A stretch of DNA of 64,000 bases. Source: JBMNKL01 sp050952225 (GTDB lineage: Bacteria; Bacillota; Clostridia; Acetivibrionales; DTU013). Positions 1 to 8,729 of the stretch are shown one piece after another. The stretch's first letter is position 1, and every line of letters begins with the position of its first letter. Made by a program: the position numbers and the translations under genes. The stretch is from the NCBI GenBank assembly GCA_050952225.1, contig JBMNKL010000003.1:372001-436000 (forward strand). The letters are read 5' to 3'. The notes below the pieces were generated by a model, which was not told the DNA's origin, searched no databases, and was given only the letters and a program-made list of their open reading frames with translations.

Positions 1-489
1 AGGTTGAGGTTACCGTCCTTGATTTTGACAGGGAGAAAAAGAGGATATCGCTGCGGATATAGAAAAGAAGAGGATAATCCATGGTTTAATGCTGAAGAGA
101 AATACAAGGCAGGCGATGTCGTAAAGGGAACGGTGGTCAGACTTGTCCCGTTTGGCGCGTTCATTGAACTGGAAACGGGCGCTGGACGGTCTTGTTCACA
201 TATCCCAGATTTCGAATTTCAGGCTTGCAAAACCCGGTGACGCCTGAAACTCGGACAGGAAGTGGAAGCAAAAATAATCGAGGTTAATATTGAAGCAAAG
301 AAAATCAACTTAAGCATAAAAGAAGTAAACCCGATAGATCCGCCTTCCATTATGGAGCAAGCAAGACAGGCAAAAGATGAGCCCGCCGATGCCGCGCCCG
401 AAACGGAAGAGAAATCCCGAGCGAGCATAGGGAAGTATCTGCATAATACTATCGGCGACATGATTAATATTGCCGACGAAAATAAGTAA
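1..489 (+). CDS. S1 RNA-binding-domain protein (ribosomal protein S1-like), C-terminal part, 5' end outside window, frameshifted
   Basis: This is the end of a multi-S1-domain protein of the ribosomal S1 family, which binds single-stranded mRNA on the 30S subunit. One repeat ends with the equivalent of VTVLDFDREKKRISL, and the next begins WFNAEEKYKAGDVVKGTV and contains LVPFGAFIEL, a classical S1 OB-fold signature. It ends in an acidic, low-complexity tail (ADAAPETEEK) and a stop at 487-489. The coding frame moves three times, near 58, 182 and 243, while the protein homology continues unbroken, so indels rather than gene death are likely. In several clostridia the S1 repeats are fused to IspH; the upstream part is missing, so a fusion cannot be judged. 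cheR follows after about 35 bases. Confidence 0.8.
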
Positions 490-523
490 CCGGCGCGACA
501 GGCTTTGTTTAAAGGTGTATGCA

Positions 524-1340
524 ATGGATTACGAGGGTTTTAAAAATGAAATATTAAAACTTGCCGATATTAACCTGGGCAGATATAAAGAAAAACAGAT
601 GAAAAGGAGAATCGACTCACTAATCCGAAAGAACAGGTACGAATCGTACCGGGAATATGTCGGGGCGCTTAAGACAAGAAAGGAACTGTATGATGAATTT
701 ATAAACTACCTGACAATCAATGTCTCCGAATTTTACAGGAACCCTGAACAATGGGAAGTACTTAAGGAATATATTTTCCCGTTCCTGCTTAAGAAGTCGT
801 CTTCCTTGAAAATATGGAGTTCGGCCTGTTCTACCGGCGACGAGCCTTACACGCTTGTAATGGTTCTCAATCATTATGTTGCCGCTTAAAGATATAAAGA
901 TACTTGCGACCGACATTGACAATGAAGCCATAAAGAAAGCAAAAGCAGGTATTTACACGGAAAAAAGCGTTGAAAAGCTTCCTGCGCAATACCTGGCTAA
1001 ATATTTCAAAAGAGCGGGCAACTCCTATATAATTAATGACGACGTGAAAGCTTGCGTTGAATTTAGGCGGATTAACCTTTTGAAAGACCCATATCCTAAA
1101 AACTGCGACCTTATTGTTTGCAGGAACGTATTGATATATTTCACGGAAGAGGCAAAGGACGAAATATACAGAAAGATTAACAAGGCCTTGAAAAATGAAG
1201 GAGTATTATTTATAGGAAGTACTGAGCAAATCATCATGTCCGGCAAATATTCGCTCAAGCCCGTAAAGACTTTCTTTTACATAAAGGAAGGCGAAATCAG
1301 TTATGAACCGGCACGCGAGCAGAACAATCTTTCTTGTTGA
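524..1340 (+). CDS. cheR: CheR-type protein-glutamate O-methyltransferase, frameshifted
   Basis: CheR transfers methyl groups from S-adenosylmethionine to glutamates of chemoreceptors. The N-terminal helical domain (about residues 1-75, with YLTINVSEFYRNPEQW) is followed by the SAM-binding domain: SSACSTGDEPYTLVMVL corresponds to the family motif CSTGEEPYSLAM, then ATDID and CRNVLIYF. The start ATG at 524 has AAAGGTG at 511-517. Homology jumps frame near 870-890, between NHY and PLKDIKILATDID. The total of about 272 residues is normal for the family. No other chemotaxis gene is in the window, so the receptor or pathway it serves is unknown. Its end overlaps the dinB start by 38 bases. Confidence 0.85.
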
Positions 1341-2534
1341 CATGAACGCATTTTTCATAAGCTGCGAAATGGCAAGAAATCCTGCACTAAAAGGACATCC
1401 CGCCGCTGTTGCCGGCGATCCGAAAAACAGGACGGGCATAATACTTGCGGCTAATTATGATGCCAGGAAATTCGGAGTAAAAACAGCCATGCCCGTCCAT
1501 GAGGCGCTCAGGCTTTGTCCGCGGCTTATCCTTGTGCCGCCGACCCGTGGATTGTACACCAGGAAGTCCAGGGAAGTAATGGAGATCCTGTCAAGGTATA
1601 CACCTGTTATTCAACAGAATAGCATAGACGAGGCATGGCTGGACATGACGGGCTGCGAAGGCCTTTTCGGCACCCCGGTTCAAATTGCTGAAAAAATCAT
1701 GAATGATATCATGAATGAGCTGGATTTATGGTGTTCCATAGGGATATCCGAGAATACAAGTTTCTTGCCAAAATGGCGTCGGAAATTAAGAAACCGCTTG
1801 GCATAACCGAGCTTTGGGTAAGAGACATAGGAAAAAAATTATGGCCCTTAAAAGTCGGGAAAATGTATGGGATTGGCCAGCAAACCGAGAGACGGCTGAA
1901 TGAAATAGGTATAATGACCATAGGAGATCTTGCTCACTGCAGTGAAAAAGTGCTGCGAAGCGAATTCGGCAAGTACGGGGAAGAGATGAAAAGGCTCGCA
2001 AACGGAATAGACCCGTCCCCGGTAGTTCCAGGCGACAGCACCGATATAAAATCAATCAGCCGCAGTATTACTCTCTCAAAAGATACGTCTGATATTGAAC
2101 ATGCAATGTCCGTAATACTGAGTCTTGCCGAAGAAGTCGGCGAAGAAGCCCGCAGGAAAAATTTCAAAGGGAGAACGGTATCAATAATTATAAGGTACGC
2201 CGATTTTAAAACGATTACGAGGCAAAAAACGATAGCACCTTCTTATCTTACCAGGGAAATCTACGAAGCATGCTGCGATTTGCTTAAAGAAAACTGGGAT
2301 TCCAGAAAGCCTGTCAGGCTGCTGGGAGTGGGTTTATCAAACGCACATGCGGATAATCATGAGGCCGCGCAGCTCTCAATTTTTGACCTTAACGAGGAAT
2401 TGGAGGATGACGTCACTAAAGCAGAAAAATTGGAGAAGGCCATAGATACCATACGCTCACGCTTCGGCAAAGATAAGCTGGTACGTGCGAAGTTTGTTGA
2501 CGGAGGCAGGAAACAGATGCAGAAGGAAGGGTGA
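1303..2534 (+). CDS. dinB: DNA polymerase IV (Y family), frameshifted
   Basis: Error-prone translesion DNA polymerase. The N-terminus carries the palm motif FLVDMNAFFISCEMARNP with the first catalytic Asp and the FF steric-gate region, then SIDEAWLDMTG with the second acidic pair. The thumb and little-finger regions follow (MYGIGQQTERRLNEIGI, helix-hairpin-helix; ISRSITLSKD). The sequence AQLSIFD near the end resembles a beta-clamp-binding peptide. The frame changes once, near 1752-1757 (CSIGISEN continues as KFLAKMASEIKK), giving about 410 residues, the usual size. It starts inside the cheR 3' end, so translation is probably coupled. No SOS box is apparent upstream. Confidence 0.9.
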
Positions 2535-2540
2535 ATCGGC

Positions 2541-2752
2541 GGATTGCATGCGGGTGCGTATCAAGGCATAGGATGAAATTTCCGGACGACTCCAGCACAT
2601 ATGCCCCCGTTTTTGTTCAGCCGCTTCTATTGACGTCCGTGTCATTGCCAGCTAAATCCGCCATCCGGATTTGCCTCACCTTGGCACGGCATATGCTTAG
2701 ATTCGCTAAGTCGCTTTAATCAAATACCTTGCCGCGCACCCGCATGCAATCC
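2541..2752. repeat. 212-bp element bounded by an 18-bp perfect inverted repeat
   Basis: GGATTGCATGCGGGTGCG at 2541-2558 recurs as its exact reverse complement at 2735-2752. The symmetry extends inward: after the 18 bp both arms share CAAGG at the same offset, then a partly matching stretch, then ATATGCC at exactly the same distance (offset 59-65) in both arms. The whole could fold as a long imperfect stem or represent a small non-autonomous element with terminal inverted repeats. No coding potential is evident. No target duplication is visible immediately outside. Confidence 0.6.
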
Positions 2753-2809
2753 ATATCCACGTAAAGCGCGGCTTGCGTTATTCAATAACGATGCTAATGA
2801 ATGATAACG

Positions 2810-2926
2810 TCAACGCTTATCCCAAAGCTTATAATCGGTGATTAACTCAAGCCGGCTGCCAAAGCCGGTCTTTTTGAAGATATTACCGGCATGGAACTTG
2901 ACAGTACTTTCTGTGATATACATAGG
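2810..2926 (-). pseudogene. LuxR-type HTH remnant (C-terminal end only)
   Basis: Reading the minus strand upstream from the stop at 2810-2812 gives MYITESTVKFHAGNIFKK followed by TGFGSRLELITDYKLWDKR. This is the second half of a GerE/LuxR helix-turn-helix (recognition helix ITESTVKFHxxNIFKKTG and the terminal SRxELI helix). The upstream half of the HTH and the sensor domain are absent or scrambled: a stop interrupts the frame just before the segment. It is a relic of a transcription regulator. A second LuxR relic of different sequence lies at 8575-8729, on the same strand and at the other end of the island. Confidence 0.6.
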
Positions 2927-2966
2927 CGATTATATGTTACGTACAAAATCCAGCGTCTTTTTCTGC

Positions 2967-2995
2967 TTGACAAATCAATCCATGTAAAATAAAAT
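2967..2995 (+). promoter_or_regulatory. Candidate sigma-A promoter for the hydrolase gene
   Basis: TTGACA at 2967-2972 and TAAAAT at 2990-2995 are separated by 17 bases, about 114 bases before the ATG at 3109. The rest of the 2535-3108 gap holds the inverted-repeat element and the LuxR relic; no further gene is seen there. Confidence 0.5.
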
Positions 2996-3108
2996 TATTT
3001 CAGATGGATAAATATTATCCCAATTGAAAAAGTTGTAATGCCAAAAAAAGATCGTTTCGCGCACAGAAAAGCACTAAATAAAACAAAAATAAAAAAGGAG
3101 AATGGGTT

Positions 3109-5244
3109 ATGGAGAAGAAAAAATTCACATTTGCTACTCTTGAGGGTTGCAAACGCATCTTCACCTTGTGCCTCATTGTTATTTTCTGCTTCAGCCTTAT
3201 AGGACAGCTGATTCAGTCAAATTTCGGCAGCATAAAGATTGAGCAGATAACAATTGACACAAGAGGTGCCGAACTCAGCGGAGAGCTCTACTATCCAAGC
3301 GGAACGTCAAGCAATGACAGCCTTCCGGGCGTTGTGGTAACCCACGGTGGCGGATGCAACTACGGCGTTACAAGAGGCATTGCCTATGAGCTTGCCCGCA
3401 GAGGGTTCGTTGTATTCAACGTCAGTGCCTATGGTTCCGGATTGAGCACAATGCCGAAATATGACGAACTCGGAAACGGCGAAAACGGCCTGATTATATT
3501 CATGTCTACGATGGGCCTGCTTGATGCTGTTAACTACCTCCGTTCACTCACATTTGTAGATTCAACACGAGTAGGTCTCATCGGACACTCCATGGGTGCC
3601 GGAAGAGCGGCAACCACCACACTTGCCGACTGTGGATACTTCTCGGCAAACGATATGCTCATAAACCTTCTTCACGATGAGTTCGGACAGGAGTTCACAT
3701 CCGAAGAAATTTACAAGGATGCTGACGAACTGGCTGAGGAACGCCTCGACGAGGGACAGTTGGAGCTCTACAGATACAGACGTGACGAGATACTTGCCGA
3801 TTACGACTCGAAGCTCAAATCAGTAATATTAATGGGACTTGATATGGTTCCGCTTTATTCAAGCCAGGTTGTTGTCGGCGGCAACGAAGTTACCAGAAAC
3901 GTCAACTGCAACATTGCATACTTCTCCGGTGAATACGACTCATTCTGGAATTTCCCCGCAAAAGCTGAGACTAAAAGCAGCTGGTATGCAACAGATAAGG
4001 ATCTGGAATTTGAATCATGGTATGCACTGGATGATGAAAATGCCCAGAGTCAGGATTTAGGAAAGCTCTATAAGACATCCGTTGTGGATAATACGGCCCT
4101 TAAAGAAGCCATAGACTCAAGAACCGCAAGAGTTATCGCACTGGCTTCGAACGAGACCCATTCAAAGGACTTCCTCTCGACAAAGATGACTTCTCTGATT
4201 ACAAAATATTTTGAACAGACCCTTAATTTCAACAGAGGAGATCTCGGTGCCGCGGGCTCTGCGCCTATCGATGCAAAGAACAACTGCTGGTACTGGAGAC
4301 AGATCTGCAACTGCATTTCCATGTTTGCGATGATCTTTATGATTGTTGCGCTTGCGGGAATACTGTACAAGAGCAGAAAGTTTGAATCCTGCGTCGCAGA
4401 TTCAGAAGCAAATCCGAGGCCGAAGCTGAGCAAGAAAGACTATATAATCGTGTCGGTATTTACGGTACTGGCGGGGTTCCTGTCAATATACCTTGCTTTG
4501 GGTTCATCAGGATTAAGGACTGCAATGATGTTCACTCCGTCAGATTTCTTGCCGCTGACGAGAAATGCCTTCATGACAGCCGCATTCTTGATATTCCTCT
4601 CGGTTGGCGCAATCATAATTCTTATATACTGCAAGCTTGCAAGCAAAAAGTTCAGCGGTGTTGGCAACCTGAAATCACTGAACTTCAAGGTAGGCTTCAA
4701 AAACGCGATGAAGTATGTAGCTGTTGCGCTTATCCTTATTGCCGCGGCATACGGCTCACTGGCTGTTATTGACTACTTCTTCGGACAGGATTACAGAGCA
4801 TGGATGACAATATTCACAAGGATGAAGGCGGATTACTGGTTTATCGCTTTAAGGTATGCCATCCCGTTCTTTGTGCTCTACATGATACTCAGTGCCGGTA
4901 TTAACTGCACAATCCGCGATGACATTCCGGTATGGAAAGACGATCTTATCTGCGTGATTGTCAATTCGCTCGGCATCTGGCTGTGCGCGCTGATCAATTT
5001 CCTGATTGTAAGCATTAACGGTTATCAGGGAGTATTCTTCTGCAACTTCTTTATTGCTTATCAGGTTCTTCTGATAGTACCAATTACAGTATTTATCAGC
5101 AGAAAGCTCTACAGGATGACAAACAGCATCTGGGCAGGCGCTGCCGTGAATGCGCTTCTTGTCGCATGGTCATTGACTTCGTCTGTCGGCGTAGGCGATG
5201 TTTACATTGCCCAGACATGGCTAGGCAACTTCCTTAACTTCTAA
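3109..5244 (+). CDS. Membrane-anchored alpha/beta hydrolase with eight C-terminal transmembrane helices
   Basis: The 711-residue protein has an N-terminal membrane anchor (about residues 18-35), then an extracytoplasmic-looking alpha/beta hydrolase domain (about 45-370), then about eight hydrophobic helices (roughly 395-420, 443-467, 485-507, 531-557, 577-600, 612-639, 642-667, 674-699). The nucleophile elbow GHSMGAG places Ser at 161. THGGG near 79-82 could form the oxyanion hole; Asp about 278 (GEYDSFW) and His about 350 (NETHSKDF) could complete the triad. RBS AAAAGGAG precedes the ATG. The long frame is intact, unlike many neighbours. By eye arginine is mostly AGA/CGC rather than the AGG favoured elsewhere, suggesting transfer. 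The substrate is unknown. It converges on a MarR gene. Confidence 0.75.
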   Translation: MEKKKFTFATLEGCKRIFTLCLIVIFCFSLIGQLIQSNFGSIKIEQITIDTRGAELSGELYYPSGTSSNDSLPGVVVTHGGGCNYGVTRGIAYELARRGFVVFNVSAYGSGLSTMPKYDELGNGENGLIIFMSTMGLLDAVNYLRSLTFVDSTRVGLIGHSMGAGRAATTTLADCGYFSANDMLINLLHDEFGQEFTSEEIYKDADELAEERLDEGQLELYRYRRDEILADYDSKLKSVILMGLDMVPLYSSQVVVGGNEVTRNVNCNIAYFSGEYDSFWNFPAKAETKSSWYATDKDLEFESWYALDDENAQSQDLGKLYKTSVVDNTALKEAIDSRTARVIALASNETHSKDFLSTKMTSLITKYFEQTLNFNRGDLGAAGSAPIDAKNNCWYWRQICNCISMFAMIFMIVALAGILYKSRKFESCVADSEANPRPKLSKKDYIIVSVFTVLAGFLSIYLALGSSGLRTAMMFTPSDFLPLTRNAFMTAAFLIFLSVGAIIILIYCKLASKKFSGVGNLKSLNFKVGFKNAMKYVAVALILIAAAYGSLAVIDYFFGQDYRAWMTIFTRMKADYWFIALRYAIPFFVLYMILSAGINCTIRDDIPVWKDDLICVIVNSLGIWLCALINFLIVSINGYQGVFFCNFFIAYQVLLIVPITVFISRKLYRMTNSIWAGAAVNALLVAWSLTSSVGVGDVYIAQTWLGNFLNF

Positions 5245-5258
5245 AACAGCGCATAATT

Positions 5259-5307
5259 AAATAAGGGCGTGTTGCAAAATGACTAGTTTTGTAACACGCC
5301 CTTATTT
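5259..5307. terminator. Very long bidirectional terminator hairpin
   Basis: Arms 5259-5279 and 5287-5307 are complementary over 21 positions with one G-T pair, around a 7-base loop (TGACTAG). A-rich and T-rich ends flank GGGCGTGTTGC, so it can terminate from both sides, fitting its place between the convergent hydrolase and MarR genes. A shorter related sequence (GCAACGCGCCC followed by a T run) lies about 70 bases further on, and TGACCCG...CGGGTCA near 5320-5342 makes a second small hairpin. Confidence 0.8.
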
Positions 5308-5407
5308 GTGCACCACGCATGACCCGTAACTCGTCGGGTCAGTCTGGATGCCTTTTTTTCGGCAGTAATTTGCAACGCGCCCTTCTTTTTTTTTGTCTGT
5401 GATTACT

Positions 5408-5914
5408 CTATTCTTCTATTTTGATTAGCGATTTGTTGTTCGAATACTCCGCCAGCGCTACAGAAAATGACTTGAGGGCTTTTACAAAAGTATTCAGGTC
5501 CTCGTCGCTGATTGAATCCAATTGAGCATAAAAGTCTTTGAAGTGTTTAATGATGCTGCTGCCGGATTTTTTAGAATTCGAATATAGTCTTTCAGCTTTC
5601 TCAGTGGGACGGAGTATCACTGATTTTTTGTTGTCCGTTGTTCTGTACTTTTCTATTAGCTGATATCGTTTTAAAGTATTAGCAAACCTGGAAAAGGAGC
5701 TTTGTGGAATACCGAGTGTTTTTGCTATATCCGTCATGGAGTAGTATTCATCTTTCCACTCGATTACGCGCTCGAGAATCTGCCACTCCAGAGGGGTCAG
5801 CTTAACTCCTTCGCCAATATCGGATTTTTGATTGCTGACTTTGCTTACAATATTACAGTGCATAACCAGAGAACTAGTTAGTTCACGGTATCGCCCCATC
5901 CATTCAGTCGACAT
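5408..5914 (-). CDS. MarR-family transcriptional regulator
   Basis: The 168-residue protein has a winged helix-turn-helix in the centre: LTPLEWQILERVIEW, then YYSMTDIAKTLGIPQSSFSR (recognition helix) and the wing with DNKKSVILRPTEKAERLY, as in MarR proteins. Helices at both ends would form the dimer interface. Start ATG at 5914 is preceded by an AGGGG-type RBS. A TATCCT-N6-AGGATA inverted repeat lies 24-41 bases upstream of the start and suggests autoregulation. It is convergent with the hydrolase gene; whether it controls that gene is inference from position only. The ligand is unknown. Confidence 0.85.
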   Translation of the reverse strand: MSTEWMGRYRELTSSLVMHCNIVSKVSNQKSDIGEGVKLTPLEWQILERVIEWKDEYYSMTDIAKTLGIPQSSFSRFANTLKRYQLIEKYRTTDNKKSVILRPTEKAERLYSNSKKSGSSIIKHFKDFYAQLDSISDEDLNTFVKALKSFSVALAEYSNNKSLIKIEE

Positions 5915-5937
5915 CGGAATACCCCTTTAATTCATTC

Positions 5938-5955
5938 TATCCTATATTCAGGATA
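5938..5955 (-). promoter_or_regulatory. Candidate MarR operator
   Basis: TATCCT at 5938-5943 and AGGATA at 5950-5955 form a perfect inverted repeat with a 6-base spacer, just upstream of the MarR start at 5914. MarR dimers typically bind such palindromes of about 16-20 bp. The assignment is from position and symmetry only. Confidence 0.45.
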
Positions 5956-6085
5956 TTTCCTAGTTATTTTACCATCCGTATTTGCAAAATGCAATTACTT
6001 GTCTCGGCAAGTACCAGCAAGCCTTTTACATCGTATCTATCATTAGAAGTGGAAAACGGAAGCTTCTGCAGAGTACGGCGGCAAA

Positions 6086-6690
6086 CTAAGACGCCTCCAG
6101 CAGGATGTCAAATCTCTTCATTACAATCATCATCGCAGGCACATCCTGAGTAACAATGGGAGGCGTCTGGAACGAAGCCGGGGGTTGTGCCGGAGGTGCG
6201 TATTGCGTTTGAGTCGGCACAGCCTGTACAGGGGGAGGCGTCTGCGCGGATGCCTCTGCGGCTCGGGTCCTGGACTTGAGCGCCGCTGCAATATCTCCAT
6301 CTGCCATCTTTGAGAGAAATGGGAGCTCTGCGTCCTTGCCGCGAAGCACGCGCAGAACCGCGAGAACGGTGAACACTATCAGAGCGAGATAAAGGACATT
6401 ACCCACAAAAGAGCCCACTGTACTCATAGCGTTTGCCGCGTCATACAGTTTCACCCATCCAAAAAACCAGGCAAGACCACCAAATATCCAACCCGTCACG
6501 AGCTCGGCCAGGTAATACGTGATGGTCAGGAGAAGCGCCTGTATCGCCTGCCTGTTCAGCCATTCGTCCTTTCAGCCAGCAGCGCGAAGCCTGCCACCAG
6601 CAGCACCGACTGTGGCTGCCTGAGCGCCGAAAAAACGAAGGCGATTACCGCGACAGCGGCAGGACTCAGGCCAAATTTTCCTTTTGTCAT
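6086..6690 (-). CDS. Small membrane protein with Pro/Gln-rich tail, frameshifted, function unknown
   Basis: From ATG at 6690 the minus strand reads MTKGKFGLSPAAVAVIAF, a first hydrophobic helix, then LLAE; one missing A in a homopolymer near 6568 shifts the frame to KDEWLNRQAIQALLLTITYY. A second and third membrane helix follow (WIFGGLAWFFGW, VLYLALIVFTVLAVL), then a linker LRGKDAELPFLSKMADGD and a low-complexity tail rich in Pro, Gln, Ala and Thr. Layout recalls the Tic20/DUF4870-like small membrane proteins, whose last helix is followed by a GK-x-PxLxxLA segment, but identity is uncertain. About 201 residues. The start codon abuts the truncated IS110 sequence. Confidence 0.6.
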
Positions 6691-8120
6691 GGTACACACA
6701 ACAGATGGCAATTCTTTCTCCATCCAATGAAGTAATTGCCCGCGTGAAGATCCGCCATGATTCCACTACTGACGTTGAAAGAGCCGTTGAATTGCTGAAA
6801 AAAACGGAAAAGGACTTTGCTTCAAGGCCTTTCGTCGTCATGGAATCTACCGGGCACTACCACAAAATCCTTTTCCATTCACTTTGTCCAAAGCTGGATT
6901 TGAGGTCTCTGTCATAAACCCCATCCAAACTGATTCTATCAAAAATATTGGAATCAGGAAAGTGAAAAATGATAAAGTGGACGCCCGGAAAATTGCCCTG
7001 CTATACAGGTTTCAGGAGCTTAAAACTACCAATATCCCCGATGAGGATATTGAATGCCTGCGAAGCCTTTGCCGCCAGTACTACAAGCTGAATGATGAGC
7101 TTACTGCTTACAAAAACAGACTTACGAGGCATTGTTGACCAGCTTATGCTCAACTTCAAGGATGTCTTCTCCAATATATTCTCAAAGGCTGCTATTGCTG
7201 TACTGGAGGAATATCCTACACCTGCTGCTATTCTTAAGGCTAATAGGAACAAACTGATTTCACTTATTCAGAAGAATTCCCGCAAGAGCCTTAAGTGGTC
7301 AACTGCAAAGTATGAGCTTCTTGTCTCCAAGGCCAGAGAGTTTGCGCCTTTGAGCGTTCATAATTCTTCAAACATTGCCATGCTGGGTGTCTACATATCC
7401 ATGATCAGAACTCTGGAAGATAACTTGGCGAAGGTCCTAAAAGCCATTCATCTATTGATTGCTGAAGATATGGCAAAGGACATGCCCATGCTGGCATTGA
7501 CGCTTGAGCTTTTGCAGAGCCTGCCAGGTATTGGCCTTCTTACTGCTGCCACCATTCTAGCAGAGATCGGCGATTTTTCCGCCTTCTCTAAGCCGGGAAA
7601 GCTGGTTGCTTATTTTGGCATTGACCCCTCTGTGATGCAATCCGGAGAATTTACCGGCACACGGAATAAAATGTCCAAGAGAGGTTCCAGGCTACTTCGC
7701 AGGGTTCTTTTTACAACTGCTCTTGCCAATATCCGAACTAAGCGGAATAAGCAGGCTTGCAACCCTGTAATACTTGAATTCTACAAGCAAAAGTGCCAGA
7801 GTAAACCTAGAAAGGTAGCTTTGGGAGCAGTTATGCGTAAGATCATCATTTACATCTTCGCTGTTCTTAGAGACAGAATACCTTACCAGTTACGCAGTCC
7901 CCATGAATACGCTCGGATGCTAGCAGCAAAGCATACAGCAGCTTAGTAGTACTTGCACTTGATGTTTAGTTTTCAAAGATCAACTTGCTATTTCAGGCCA
8001 GCTATTTTATGTCTACTAATCCTGGGTGGCCTTATCGCTATGCTCTTTTATTACGTCAGGATCTTTAAAAAACTTTTGGCTTTTTTTATCAAAAACTCTT
8101 GACTTTAATTAGCTGGTCTT
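6691..8120 (+). mobile_element. IS110-family insertion sequence, 5'-truncated and frameshifted
   Basis: The segment contains most of an IS110 transposase gene (6705-7946) and its 3' non-coding tail (7947 to about 8120), which holds no gene and ends in AT-rich sequence before the small minus-strand ORFs. The left end, where IS110 elements carry the N-terminal catalytic Asp and usually the bridge-RNA region, is missing: the adjacent sequence is the start of the minus-strand membrane gene. The right boundary is only approximate because IS110 elements lack clear terminal inverted repeats. Confidence 0.7.
6705..7946 (+). pseudogene. IS110-family DEDD transposase, N-terminus missing
   Basis: Site-specific recombinase of the IS110 family with a RuvC-like DEDD domain and a C-terminal Ser-containing Tnp domain. 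Visible: VVMESTGHYHKILFH (E of DEDD), KNDKVDARKIALLYRFQEL (D..D), then LQSLPGIGLLTAATILAEIG, and the C-terminal SGEFTGTRNKMSKRGSRLLR with the candidate catalytic Ser. The usual start with GIDVSK (first D) is absent; the homology begins at AILSPSNEVI. Frame changes near 6895 and 7130. Lacking one of four acidic residues, it is unlikely to be active even if the indels are sequencing errors. Confidence 0.8.
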
Positions 8121-8121
8121 T

Positions 8122-8210
8122 CTATTTTTTATAAATTTGCTTCACCATTTTGGATAAAGCCAGCCGTCTATAGCGGCTGCAAGCAAAAGGAATCGTATTT
8201 TTCGTTTCAT
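8122..8210 (-). CDS. Tiny hydrophobic ORF, possibly frameshifted or IS-truncated
   Basis: AAAGGAG precedes ATG at 8210 with good spacing. The frame gives MKRKIRFLLLAAAIDGW and stops at 8142-8144; adding one T to the short T run would extend it to SKMVKQIYKK and a stop at 8122-8124. It looks like a basic N-terminus plus one hydrophobic segment. It may be a small membrane peptide or the beginning of a gene cut by the IS110 element. The function is unknown. Confidence 0.35.
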
Positions 8211-8232
8211 AATGATATCTCCTTTCGCACGC

Positions 8233-8441
8233 TTAGGCCGTTGGAAGCTTAAATTTAACGGTATCGTACATGACCTTATATTTCATGATGATTTCTTTTT
8301 TGTCCGGTTTTAACTGGAACACCGTCCAACCGCTATTCGTTTCGCCGGGGCGATCGACTTCTCAAAATAAATTCCTTCGGCGGCTGTGAACGATAAGGCA
8401 TATCCATTGCGTCGTTTGCGTATTAATTTCATTTGCAACAT
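8233..8441 (-). CDS. Small hypothetical protein, frameshifted
   Basis: GGAGGGAGGT stands just before ATG at 8441. The first frame reads MLQMKLIRKRRNGYALSF and TAAEGIYFEKSIAP; after a C run near 8349 the sense continues in another frame as ETNSGWTVFQLKPDKKEI and MKYKVMYDTVKFKLP to a stop at 8233-8235, about 69 residues. I do not recognise the family. It lies directly upstream of the tiny hydrophobic ORF on the same strand (23 bases) and downstream of a palindromic site and a LuxR relic, so these may be the remains of one regulated cassette. Confidence 0.45.
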
Positions 8442-8520
8442 ACCTCCCTCCAGCATAAATTTAGGGAACAATGCCCGCAAAAGCATCGTTCGAAAGGATG
8501 AATTTACAGAAAAAAGCCTA

Positions 8521-8536
8521 TCATACTTTAGTATGA
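8521..8536 (-). promoter_or_regulatory. Palindromic operator candidate
   Basis: TCATACT-TT-AGTATGA is a perfect inverted repeat with a 2-base spacer, 80-95 bases upstream of the small ORF starting at 8441, and between it and the LuxR relic that precedes it on the same strand. Symmetry and position suggest a regulator binding site upstream of the small ORF pair. Confidence 0.4.
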
Positions 8537-8574
8537 GAGGCCGGTTAAACCCTGTATTTATGTGATTTTATGCA

Positions 8575-8729
8575 TCATCCGCCGGTTTGGTTTTTCAGCA
8601 GTGTGCCAATGAGCTCCGCGCGGCTTGAAACATCGTATTTTGAAAAAATACTTCTTGCGTGTGTTTTACAGTATCCTCTCTGATGAACATAGCACCGGCA
8701 ATCTCACGGTTGGATTTGTCCGTATTGAC
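8575..8729 (-). pseudogene. Second LuxR-type HTH remnant, frameshifted
   Basis: On the minus strand DKSNREIAGAMFIREDTVKH is the core of a LuxR/GerE helix-turn-helix; one indel near 8655 moves the sense to RSIFSKYDVSSRAELIGTLL, ending KNQTGG at a stop at 8575-8577. The segment upstream of DKSN does not read as a LuxR N-terminal half, so the sensory domain is lost. With the relic at 2810-2926 it brackets the hydrolase/MarR/IS110 island. Confidence 0.6.

Noticed and set aside
2531..2719. Open frame after dinB
   Set aside because: It lies within the inverted-repeat element, has no RBS and no recognisable protein features.
2898..2923. TTGACA with a TATACA as promoter for the hydrolase
   Set aside because: The spacer is only 13 bases and the sequence belongs to the LuxR relic on the other strand; the site at 2967-2995 fits better.
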